Below, piece by piece: positions 1 through 6,431 of a stretch of 13,587 nucleotides of DNA; position 1 is the first letter of the stretch, and each line of letters begins with the position of its first letter. The stretch spans positions 1-13,587 of the forward strand of contig QWRL01000044.1 in NCBI GenBank assembly GCA_003670425.1, in the 5' to 3' direction. This stretch comes from Chloroflexota bacterium (GTDB lineage Bacteria > Chloroflexota > Anaerolineae > Anaerolineales > UBA11657). Made by a program: the position numbers and the translations under genes. Under the pieces are notes generated by a model. That model was not told the DNA's origin, ran no database searches, and saw nothing but the letters and a program-made list of their open reading frames with translations.

Positions 1-1569
1 CAGCTCCATCGCGGCATTGCGTCCGTTGATGCCAACCACGCCGCCACCCGGATGCGTGCACGCACCACACAGGAACACACCGGGCATTGGCGTGCGCTGC
101 GCGAAGCGTTTGTCCCACATATAGTCTGGCAGGCACTCGCCCTGAAAAATGTGGCCGCCGGTCAGGCCAACGCGCGCTTCAATGTCCGGCGGGCCGAGTA
201 CCTCATGGTCAATGATTGCGTCGGGCAGGCTGGGGCAGAAGCGCGCAATCGCGTCGATTACCAACTGCCCGGCTGCAACGCGGTGCGAGTCCCAGTCGCC
301 GCTGGCAAACGTGGTGGGCGCGTACTGCGCAAAGACGCTCATGGTGTGCGTGCCGGCCGGCGCCACCGATTGGTCATACACACTTTGCAAATAAATCTCG
401 GTCCACAGGCGCGCCGGCAGCTGCCCGGCGCGTGCCGTTTGATACGCGGCATGCAGTTGCGGTGCGCTCAGCGGTGTGTTGATAACGGCGCGGTGATGCG
501 GGCCGTCAGTACCGGGCCGCGCTGTAAAGTCGGGCAGCGTGCGCAGCGCAAAGTTGACCTTGAGCGTTGCGCTTTGCATCGGCCATGCCAGCACCTTGCG
601 GCGCCAGTCCGGGTCGGCGGCATCTCCCAGCAAGCGCAGTGTTACCGCCGGGTCCGCATTGCAGATCACCACGGGCGCGTTGATGCGTTCGCCGCCCGCC
701 AACTCCACCCCCTCCCCCGGCAGAATGCGGGCCACAGGTACGCCGCATGCCACGGTTGCACCCAGTTCGCGCGCCACATCGCAGAGGATGAAGGAGACCA
801 TGCCCATGCCGCCTTTGACAAAGCCCCATTGCCCGATCGTGTCGCCCATCCGCCCGCAAAAGTGATAGAAGTAAATGGACGCCGTGCCGCGCTCGTAAGG
901 GCTGGCGTTGGTGCCAATCACGCCCTGTCCCAGGTACGCCATTTGCAGGCGCTCGTCTTTTAGATAACGCTGCACATATTCCACCATCGACCAGTTGAAG
1001 AGCAGATTGATCGCCTCTGTGTCGCCGTTCAGCCGCGCCTGCACTTGCGCAGCTGTTGGTGCGCGGCCAATCCACATGTCGCGTTCGTCCGGCGGGCGTA
1101 CGGCTGCGGTGGCGCGGCTCATCACGGCCTGCATCGCAATCCAGCCGGCCACATCGCCGGGTGCAAAGCGCTCAATCTCCGCAATGCAGCGCGCGTCGTC
1201 ATCCCACAACTGCACGCTTGAGCCGTCTTCAAACGGGATGAACATGCCGCCACTGGCGTGCTGCCACTCAAAGCCATGCGCGCGCAGTTTCAATTCGTCA
1301 ATCACCAGCGGGTGCAGAATGCCGGCCACATACGCGCAGGGCGACATGCGGATGCCGGGCCATGGCTCCGCAATGGTGCAGGCACCGCCCACGCGTTCAC
1401 GCGCCTCCAGCACCAGCACACGCTTGCCTGCGCGCGCCAGATATGCAGCGCATGCCAGCCCATTGTGGCCGGCACCCACAATGATGGCATCCCATGCAAC
1501 AGCGGCCAGCTCGCGCATGGGCGCCGGCAGCCCCAGCTTGCCAAGGCAGGCTGCGGTCGCGGATGTCAT
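1..1569 (-). CDS. PYROXD2/phytoene dehydrogenase-like FAD oxidoreductase (copy 1), 3'-truncated by window edge
   Basis: The reading frame is open from ATG 1569 to the window edge (523 codons, no stop). An N-terminal FAD-binding Rossmann motif is visible, IIVGAGHNGLACAAYLARAG, with the glycines at residues 32, 34 and 37, followed by an LEARERVGGA stretch. Near the end, CGACTHPGGGVVG (residues 501-513) and GRNAAMEL match the C-terminal FAD-contacting motif of the COG1233/PYROXD2 family, so probably only a few residues are missing. The family holds flavin-dependent desaturases and oxidases; the substrate here is unknown. It lies 50 bp downstream of a paralogue and is the last visible gene of a minus-strand operon with a GcvT-like protein and a Rieske oxygenase, which points to catabolic oxidation rather than carotenoid synthesis. 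ATG 1518 (residue 18) is an alternative start, giving a more usual distance to the Rossmann fold. Confidence 0.87.
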   Translation of the reverse strand, partial: MTSATAACLGKLGLPAPMRELAAVAWDAIIVGAGHNGLACAAYLARAGKRVLVLEARERVGGACTIAEPWPGIRMSPCAYVAGILHPLVIDELKLRAHGFEWQHASGGMFIPFEDGSSVQLWDDDARCIAEIERFAPGDVAGWIAMQAVMSRATAAVRPPDERDMWIGRAPTAAQVQARLNGDTEAINLLFNWSMVEYVQRYLKDERLQMAYLGQGVIGTNASPYERGTASIYFYHFCGRMGDTIGQWGFVKGGMGMVSFILCDVARELGATVACGVPVARILPGEGVELAGGERINAPVVICNADPAVTLRLLGDAADPDWRRKVLAWPMQSATLKVNFALRTLPDFTARPGTDGPHHRAVINTPLSAPQLHAAYQTARAGQLPARLWTEIYLQSVYDQSVAPAGTHTMSVFAQYAPTTFASGDWDSHRVAAGQLVIDAIARFCPSLPDAIIDHEVLGPPDIEARVGLTGGHIFQGECLPDYMWDKRFAQRTPMPGVFLCGACTHPGGGVVGINGRNAAMEL

Positions 1570-1619
1570 TGGCCACCCACAAGTGCGCAATGCGGGTGCT
1601 TGCACAGCGCCGTGCGCAT

Positions 1620-3197
1620 CTACTTGCCGCTCCTTAATATTTCCATGGCAGCCAGGCGGCCTGGCCCGCCGGTGATGCCGCCGCCCGGATGCGTGCCAGA
1701 GCCGCATTGGTAATAGTTGCGGATGGGCGTGCGGAATTTGGCCCAGCCGGCGGTGGGGCGCAAAAAGAAAATCTGGTCAAGCGTCAGCTCGCCGTGAAAG
1801 ATGTTGCCTTCTGCCAGCCCGAAGTCTTGCTCCAGATCCCACGGCGACAGCACTTGCCGGTGCAGGATCAGCTTTTTTATGCCTGGCGCAAATTCCTCTA
1901 ATGTATTTACCACGGCATCACCAAAGGCATCGCGCTGCTTTGCGTTCCAGCCGCCGTTCAGCTTGTAGGGTGCGTACTGCACAAAGATGCTCATCACATG
2001 TTTGCCGGGCGGTGCCAGTGTGGGGTCAATGGTGGACGGAATAAGCACGTCCAAAAATGGCCGGCGCGAGAACTCGCCATACTTCGCATCATCGTAAGCG
2101 CGCTCCACAAAGTCCACGCTCGGGCAAATTTCAATCATGCCCTGCAGCAGCGCCCGGTCCGGCATGCTGGGGAAGGTGGGCAATCCATCGAGCGCCAGAT
2201 TCACCTTGCCGGAAGAGCCGCGATATTTAAAGTTGTTGATGGCGGTTTCAAATTCAGATGGCAGCTGCCGGCTGTCCAGCAGCTTCAGAAACGTCTGGCG
2301 CGGGTCCAGTCCGGACACCACCGTGCGCGCGTGGATCTCCTCGCCACTTTCCAGCGCCACGCCCACCGCCTGCCCGTTGCGCACAATCACCTGCGCCACC
2401 GGTGCGTTGCAGCGCAGCACAGCACCATGCTGGCGGGCCGCACCGGCAATTGCATTGCTGACCGCGCCTGTGCCGCCTTTTTGAAATCCCCACACAGTAA
2501 ACGCGCCGTCGAGCTCGCCCATAAAGTGGTGCAGCATCACATACGCAGTGCCTGGCGAGCGCGGCCCCAGCATTGTGCCGATGATGCCGTTGATCGCCGT
2601 CAGCGCCTTGAGCACATCGCACTCAAACCACTCGTCTAAAAAGTCTGTGGCGCTCATTGTCATCAGTTTTGTAAGCTGCTGAAAGGTGCGCGCATCCAAG
2701 CCCTTGGCATGCCGGCCCAATTCCACCAGCCGGCGCACATCGTCCACGCCCGGGCTCAGCGGATTTGGCGGCACCATGCCCAGGATGGGCTTCACCGCAA
2801 AGCCCATCTTGTACATCATCTGGTTGAACTCGGGGTACGCATCTGCATCGCGCTTGGAGTGGCGCTGCAGCTCCGCGCGCGTTGTGGCCGGGTCAGACCA
2901 CAACGCCAGATGGTCGCCGTTTTCCATCGGCACAAACGAACTGTCGAGCGGCAGAATTTGCAGGCCGTGGCGCGGCAGCTCCAGGTCACGGATGATCTCC
3001 GGGCGCAGCAGGCTCACAACATACGAGCACACCGTATAGGTGAAGCCCGGATAAATTTGCTCTGACACAGCAGCGCCGCCCAGAATGTGGCGGCGCTCCA
3101 GCACCAGCACCTTGCGCCCGGCACGCGCCAGATACGCAGCGCACGTCAGCCCGTTGTGGCCGCCGCCAATGATCACTGCATCGTAAATCTCAGCCAT
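1620..3197 (-). CDS. PYROXD2/phytoene dehydrogenase-like FAD oxidoreductase (copy 2)
   Basis: This is a complete 525-residue protein. The N-terminus carries the dinucleotide-binding motif AVIIGGGHNGLTCAAYLARA (glycines 11, 13, 16) and LERRHILGGAAVSEQIYPGF, which closely recalls PYROXD2. The C-terminus carries CGSGTHPGGGITG at 498-510, then GRLAAMEIL. The length is typical of COG1233 flavoproteins (about 500-550 residues). Expected activity is FAD-dependent desaturation or oxidation of a C-N or C-C bond; the substrate is not known. It starts 42 bp after the GcvT-like gene and is followed after 50 bp by copy 1, so co-transcription is likely. No clear Shine-Dalgarno sequence precedes ATG 3197. 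There is no carotenoid pathway gene nearby, so the automatic label 'phytoene desaturase' would probably mislead. Two divergent paralogues side by side suggest successive oxidation steps or a heteromeric enzyme (inference). Confidence 0.92.
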   Translation of the reverse strand: MAEIYDAVIIGGGHNGLTCAAYLARAGRKVLVLERRHILGGAAVSEQIYPGFTYTVCSYVVSLLRPEIIRDLELPRHGLQILPLDSSFVPMENGDHLALWSDPATTRAELQRHSKRDADAYPEFNQMMYKMGFAVKPILGMVPPNPLSPGVDDVRRLVELGRHAKGLDARTFQQLTKLMTMSATDFLDEWFECDVLKALTAINGIIGTMLGPRSPGTAYVMLHHFMGELDGAFTVWGFQKGGTGAVSNAIAGAARQHGAVLRCNAPVAQVIVRNGQAVGVALESGEEIHARTVVSGLDPRQTFLKLLDSRQLPSEFETAINNFKYRGSSGKVNLALDGLPTFPSMPDRALLQGMIEICPSVDFVERAYDDAKYGEFSRRPFLDVLIPSTIDPTLAPPGKHVMSIFVQYAPYKLNGGWNAKQRDAFGDAVVNTLEEFAPGIKKLILHRQVLSPWDLEQDFGLAEGNIFHGELTLDQIFFLRPTAGWAKFRTPIRNYYQCGSGTHPGGGITGGPGRLAAMEILRSGK

Positions 3198-3239
3198 GCT
3201 TGAAGTATCCGGTGCGGGCAGCGGGCAAATGAACGCGCA

Positions 3240-4427
3240 TCACGCGCGCTTGTGCGGCGGGTTGTAAAACGGCAGCGCGGTCACACGCGCTTCGGTCATG
3301 TGGCGCTGCGCCTCCACCGTGGCTTCCATGCTCACGCGCGTGCCCGGCTTTGCATACTGCGGCTGAATGCGCGCCAGCACCACATACTTCTTTAGCAGCG
3401 GCGACCAGGTGCCGCTTGTTGCGCGCCCAATTTGGATGTCATCGCTAAAAACCGGCACGGCGTTGCTCCAAGCCGTTTCGGGCAGATGAATGGGCATGCC
3501 ATAGCGCTTGTAGATCTGTTCCAGCGACTCCCATTGCACATCCAGCCCGACCGTGGCCCAAGCGGCACCGCGCTCGCGTTCCGCAGCCAGCGCCGCCCGC
3601 CCCACAAAGTTGCCTTTGTCCAGCATTACCGTCCAGCCCAGTCCCAGCTCATAGGGCGTGGATTTTTGCACATCAAACACAGTTTTTTTGGACGAGATGA
3701 AGTCCACGGCCACAAGCAGCAGACCCGCTTCAATGCGCACCATGTCCAAAGCCAGCTGCCCGGCTGCTCGTAGCAGCCGCGGCTGGCCGGCCGCCATCAA
3801 CGCATCCCACAGTCGTTCTGCATCGGCCGGGTCCGCCCACAGCTCGTAGCCCAGGTCTCCGGTGTAGCCGGTGCGCGTAACGCTGACCTTCATGCCGGCT
3901 ATCACCGCCGCGGCATGCCGAAAATATTTGAGCTGCGCAATCGCCGGCCCCGCTAGTTGCTGCAGGATCTCGCCTGCCAGCGGGCCCTGCAATGCCAGTG
4001 CCGCAAGTGAGTCGCTGATGTCTTCAACTTGCACCTGCAGGCCGGTGGCGTTGTCTTGAAACCAGCGCAGGCTGGGGTCGGCTGCCGTTACGCGGTAGCG
4101 ACCGGGCGCCAGCTGTGTCACGGTGCCGTCATCAATGATGCTGCCGCGCTCATCGCACCACGGCGTGTAGAGCACCTGCCCCACCGCGCAGCGCGCAATG
4201 TCGCGCGTCATCACGCGGTTGAGCAGCTTGAGGGCATCAGGCCCGTGCACTAGATATTTGTAGAGGGGCGAAATGTCGATGAGGGCGGCAGCGGTGCGGA
4301 TGGCATAGTACTCGCGCAGGTGATGCAGCTCGTACATGTTGGCGGAAAGGAAGCCGGACCACTCCTGCCAGCTGTGGCTCTCGCACAAAGCTGCCGTGCG
4401 CGAGTAGAACGGCGTGGGGCGCGGCAT
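3240..4427 (-). CDS. GcvT-like aminomethyltransferase (THF-dependent), stand-alone
   Basis: This 395-residue protein belongs to the GcvT/COG0404 family. Family landmarks are in the expected order: LLNRVMTRDIA (residues 68-78), GSIIDDGTV with the Asp99-Asp100 pair that aligns with the catalytic Asp of T-protein, TGYTGDLGYELW (186-197) in the folate-binding part, RIEAGLL (231-237), and GLGWTV with FVGRAAL leading into the C-terminal barrel. In this family the protein moves a one-carbon unit from an amine to tetrahydrofolate; relatives act in glycine cleavage, dimethylglycine/sarcosine oxidation and DMSP demethylation. No gcvH, gcvP or lpd is present, so glycine cleavage is unlikely. Its place between the Rieske oxygenase and the two flavoproteins suggests it collects formaldehyde-level carbon released by demethylation (inference). 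ATG 4427 has no obvious Shine-Dalgarno. Confidence 0.9.
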   Translation of the reverse strand: MPRPTPFYSRTAALCESHSWQEWSGFLSANMYELHHLREYYAIRTAAALIDISPLYKYLVHGPDALKLLNRVMTRDIARCAVGQVLYTPWCDERGSIIDDGTVTQLAPGRYRVTAADPSLRWFQDNATGLQVQVEDISDSLAALALQGPLAGEILQQLAGPAIAQLKYFRHAAAVIAGMKVSVTRTGYTGDLGYELWADPADAERLWDALMAAGQPRLLRAAGQLALDMVRIEAGLLLVAVDFISSKKTVFDVQKSTPYELGLGWTVMLDKGNFVGRAALAAERERGAAWATVGLDVQWESLEQIYKRYGMPIHLPETAWSNAVPVFSDDIQIGRATSGTWSPLLKKYVVLARIQPQYAKPGTRVSMEATVEAQRHMTEARVTALPFYNPPHKRA

Positions 4428-4474
4428 TATGCAGCCAGCGCGCAGCGCGGTGCCAAATTTGATGTGGCTAGCTG

Positions 4475-4505
4475 CAGTGCCGGCATTGCGCGCACAGCCG
4501 CACTG
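4475..4505 (-). other. Hairpin between the Rieske and GcvT-like genes
   Basis: In the 91-bp gap, CAGTGCCGGC (4475-4484) can pair with GCCGCACTG (4497-4505) with one bulged base and a 12-nt loop. No U-tract follows it on the minus strand, so it is not a standard terminator. It could be a processing or attenuation hairpin that sets different expression of the oxygenase and the downstream genes. This is weak evidence from base pairing alone. Confidence 0.25.
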
Positions 4506-4518
4506 GGCTTGCGGATAC

Positions 4519-5613
4519 TCACGCGTGCCCCAGCGCCTTCAGCACTTCCGCATCAAAAGCAGCAGACAGCAGCTCCTGCTCGGATTGCAGCTTGCCGGGC
4601 CGATACATGCGCGAGCGCATGCCCGCCTGAGTTTCACCGCAGATGTGCCAGTCTTGGCGGTTGGTCATATCCCAAAATTCAACCGCATCGGCAGCGTCAA
4701 AGCCCGGCTGCGCCATGGCCTGCGCATCAAACAGCCATTCGCAAGTGATCAGGGTTCGCTCCGGGCTTTGTGGCCAAAGAGTGTGGAACATGACGTAATC
4801 CGGGTGCAGGCTGAGCAGCAAATTTGGGAAGAGCGAGTAATAGTGCACGCGCTGCAAGTCCGCGCCGCACACGCGCCCCAGCGGCGGCCGGCTGGTGCCG
4901 CCCGTTGCTGTCAGGCTGCTGTGCCCGTCGTAAAGATCCATGAAGCCGCCCAGAAAGGGTCCGGCGATCAGGTCATTGTTGCCACTGTCGTGCGGCGAAA
5001 GTTTCTCCAGCGCGGGATGCACCAGCGGGCAGTGATAACACTCGGAGTAATTCTCCGCCAGCAGTTTCCAGTTGGCCGGCGCATCATATTCAATGCGCTG
5101 GGCGCGTTGAAGATTTGGCAGGTTCCACATTTCAAACTTGCCGGCCAATGGCGCCATGGCGTCAGCCAGGCTTTCGCCCGCAGCGTCCAAATTTACAAAA
5201 ATGAAGCCTTGCCAAACACCGGCCTGCGCGCGGTAGAGCCCATGCTCTGCCTTGTCAAAGTCCGCCACCGCATTCATGTTTGGCGCACCCAGCAAGCGTC
5301 CATCCAGCGCATACGTCCACGCATGGTAGGGGCACTGAATGGTTTCGCGCAGTTGTCCGCTGGCTTCTGCACACAGGCGCGTGCCGCGGTGCCGGCACAC
5401 GTTATGGAGCGCTTGCACGGTGCCGCTGCGGTCGCGCAGGATGATCAAGTTGTCACCCCCAACCGCGCGCAGAAAATAATCACCGGGGCTTGCAATCTCG
5501 GCAGCCCGCCCGACACACATCCAGCGCTTTCGGAAAATGTGTTCGGTCTCTGCTGCCAGGATGGCGTCGGCTGTGTAGTACTCGCTGGGCAGTGTATTTA
5601 GAGCGGCTGGCAT
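4519..5613 (-). CDS. Rieske non-heme iron oxygenase alpha subunit, CntA/GbcA/CMO type
   Basis: This is a 364-residue oxygenase. The [2Fe-2S] Rieske ligands are Cys73, His75, Cys94 and His97 (NVCRHRG ... CPYHAW, spacing C-X-H-X18-C-X2-H). The catalytic domain has NWKLLAENYSECYHCPLVH: Glu191, His194 and His199 have the spacing of the bridging Glu and two iron-binding His of carnitine monooxygenase CntA. The third ligand is likely Asp321 in NRQDWHIC. A Glu rather than Asp at the bridging position is known for oxygenases acting on quaternary amines (choline, carnitine, glycine betaine, stachydrine). I therefore predict oxidation or N-demethylation of such a compound; the exact substrate is unknown. 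ATG 5613 is chosen because GGAG lies 8 nt upstream and the family's N-terminus begins there. The open frame to ATG 5745 adds 44 residues without family character. No reductase gene is adjacent. Confidence 0.92.
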   Translation of the reverse strand: MPAALNTLPSEYYTADAILAAETEHIFRKRWMCVGRAAEIASPGDYFLRAVGGDNLIILRDRSGTVQALHNVCRHRGTRLCAEASGQLRETIQCPYHAWTYALDGRLLGAPNMNAVADFDKAEHGLYRAQAGVWQGFIFVNLDAAGESLADAMAPLAGKFEMWNLPNLQRAQRIEYDAPANWKLLAENYSECYHCPLVHPALEKLSPHDSGNNDLIAGPFLGGFMDLYDGHSSLTATGGTSRPPLGRVCGADLQRVHYYSLFPNLLLSLHPDYVMFHTLWPQSPERTLITCEWLFDAQAMAQPGFDAADAVEFWDMTNRQDWHICGETQAGMRSRMYRPGKLQSEQELLSAAFDAEVLKALGHA

Positions 5614-5621
5614 GTTGTTTA

Positions 5622-5625
5622 CTCC
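5622..5625 (-). promoter_or_regulatory. Shine-Dalgarno deciding the Rieske oxygenase start
   Basis: On the minus strand the leader reads GCGGAGTAAACAAC before ATG 5613. GGAG sits 8 nt from the start codon. The upstream alternatives at 5667 and 5745 have no such element, so this site supports the shorter protein. Confidence 0.6.
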
Positions 5626-5783
5626 GCTGTCGAAATCCAGGCACGCGCCACAATTGTTGAGCGGCATTTGAGACGGCGGGGCAGCCGGGCTAACGCACGC
5701 TGCTGCCGGCACCCCAACCACGCGGACGCCGGCGTAGGTTGGCATTCAGCGGTGTTACTTTTAGTGTGGCGCATAATTAATTA

Positions 5784-5809
5784 ATCGGTGCAAAATCTAC
5801 TGAACCGAT
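5784..5809. promoter_or_regulatory. Inverted repeat 1, candidate Lrp-type operator
   Basis: ATCGGTGCA (5784-5792) and TGAACCGAT (5801-5809) are inverted copies matching at 8 of 9 positions, around the central 8-mer AAATCTAC (5793-5800). The central 8-mer is the reverse complement of GTAGATTT in inverted repeat 3. It is on the oxygenase side of the control region. Confidence 0.5.
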
Positions 5810-5823
5810 ATTGTAACAGGCTG

Positions 5824-5847
5824 ATAACCGTTGTTTTTCTAGGTTAT
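5824..5847. promoter_or_regulatory. Inverted repeat 2 (ATAACC-N12-GGTTAT)
   Basis: A perfect 6-bp inverted repeat, ATAACC (5824-5829) and GGTTAT (5842-5847), flanks a T-rich 12-bp spacer. It lies between the two longer repeats and may be a further regulator contact or a chance palindrome. Confidence 0.35.
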
Positions 5848-5873
5848 TGGCGGTAGATTTCTGCCGTTCAATA
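5845..5873. promoter_or_regulatory. Inverted repeat 3, candidate Lrp-type operator
   Basis: The core CGGTAGATTTCTGCCG (5851-5866) is a palindrome with one mismatch per 7-bp arm. The arms extend outward, with TATTG on the left (5845-5849) mirrored by CAATA on the right (5869-5873). It carries GTAGATTT (5853-5860), also present inverted in repeat 1. The two palindrome centres are 62 bp apart, close to six helical turns, which would place bound regulators on the same face of the DNA. Confidence 0.5.
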
Positions 5874-5885
5874 GATGTCTGGCGG

Positions 5886-5913
5886 TTGTGCTGCGCCGGC
5901 AAATACGTACAAT
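5886..5913 (+). promoter_or_regulatory. Candidate promoter of the lrp-transporter operon
   Basis: TTGTGC (5886-5891) and TACAAT (5908-5913) are separated by 16 bp. The -10 element matches TATAAT at five of six positions. Transcription from about 5920 would leave a leader of about 30 nt before the TTG start at 5949. A competing choice is TTGTTT (5831) with TAGATT (5854), 17 bp apart, overlapping inverted repeats 2 and 3. Confidence 0.4.
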
Positions 5914-5948
5914 ATCGGCAATGCGCAGATTGCAACGGTAAATACGCT

Positions 5949-6431
5949 TTGCCGCGCCCCAAGCACACCCTAGACCGGCTCGACCTGTCCATCATCCGCT
6001 GTTTGCAGAAGGATGGCCGCCGCCCGTACGCAGAAATTGCTGCGCAGCTCGGCATCTCAGCCTCTACAGTTCAGCAGCGCACTGCGCGCCTGATTGACAG
6101 CGGTGCAATCCAAATTACCGCTGTGGCCGACCCCGCCACGCTGGGCTACCCGGTGGCAGCCACTGTGGCCGTGAAAGTGGACGGTGTGCGCTTGAAGGCG
6201 GCAGCCGCTGCCATCGCCAAGTTTTCGGAGGTGGGCTATGTTGCAATTTGCACCGGCTCCAATGACCTGTTGCTCGAAGTGGGTTGCCGCGACAATGACG
6301 AACTGATCGACTTTATCTCCAGCAAGCTTTCAAAAATCAAGGGCGTACGCGAATCCGAAATTTATTTGTATCTGCGGATAGTCAAGAACACTTACCAATG
6401 GGGGCCTTTCGATGATCAACGCAACCAGTAA
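5949..6431 (+). CDS. Lrp/AsnC-family transcriptional regulator
   Basis: The 160-residue protein has the standard layout. The N-terminal winged helix-turn-helix reads LDRLDLSIIRCLQKDGRRPY then AEIAAQLGISASTVQQRTARL (about residues 8-50), and a C-terminal RAM/AsnC-type effector-binding domain follows (about 65-145). Lrp proteins bind amino acids or related small molecules, form dimers to octamers and usually control neighbouring genes. The TTG at 5949 is chosen from family length, since no ATG or GTG lies in frame before the helix-turn-helix. An earlier TTG at 5847 would add 34 unrelated residues and lies inside an operator-like palindrome. No clear Shine-Dalgarno is seen. Its last 20 bp overlap the receptor gene, so translation is probably coupled. 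It likely controls both this operon and the divergent oxygenase operon (inference). Confidence 0.87.
   Translation: MPRPKHTLDRLDLSIIRCLQKDGRRPYAEIAAQLGISASTVQQRTARLIDSGAIQITAVADPATLGYPVAATVAVKVDGVRLKAAAAAIAKFSEVGYVAICTGSNDLLLEVGCRDNDELIDFISSKLSKIKGVRESEIYLYLRIVKNTYQWGPFDDQRNQ

Larger units (their letters stand above)
5614..5948. promoter_or_regulatory. Divergent intergenic control region, oxygenase operon / lrp-transporter operon
   Basis: These 335 bp separate the minus-strand catabolic operon from the plus-strand regulator-transporter operon. I see no convincing gene in it. The part from 5755 to 5875 is clearly more A+T-rich than its surroundings, with an AT repeat TAATTAATTAAT at 5774-5785, and holds three inverted repeats (listed separately). 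This is the expected place for operators of the adjacent Lrp/AsnC protein to control both directions. Confidence 0.7.

Noticed and set aside
52..963. Plus-strand open frame of 303 codons at the left edge
   Set aside because: It is antisense to the 3' half of a clear FAD oxidoreductase and has the composition of a mirror frame.
1620..3197. Carotenoid biosynthesis (phytoene desaturase) role
   Set aside because: Neither copy is next to phytoene synthase or other carotenoid genes. Motifs are closer to PYROXD2, and the operon partners are catabolic.
3240..4427. Glycine cleavage system T-protein gene
   Set aside because: No gcvH, gcvP or lpd nearby. The family assignment to GcvT is kept but the pathway is not.
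4414..5601. Plus-strand open frame of 395 codons opposite the Rieske oxygenase
   Set aside because: The encoded protein is rich in Arg, Gln and His without any family motif, while the minus strand has full Rieske and iron-site motifs. Long antisense frames are expected in G+C-rich genes.
5614..5745. Longer Rieske oxygenase starting at ATG 5745
   Set aside because: The extra 44 residues do not resemble the family, and ATG 5613 has a well-placed GGAG.
5774..5785. AT repeat TAATTAATTAAT as an insertion or attachment site
   Set aside because: It is simply part of an A+T-rich promoter region; no flanking duplication or mobile gene is present.
5847..5948. Longer regulator starting at TTG 5847
   Set aside because: It would add 34 Cys-rich residues not seen in Lrp proteins and would start inside an operator-like palindrome and upstream of a good -10 element.
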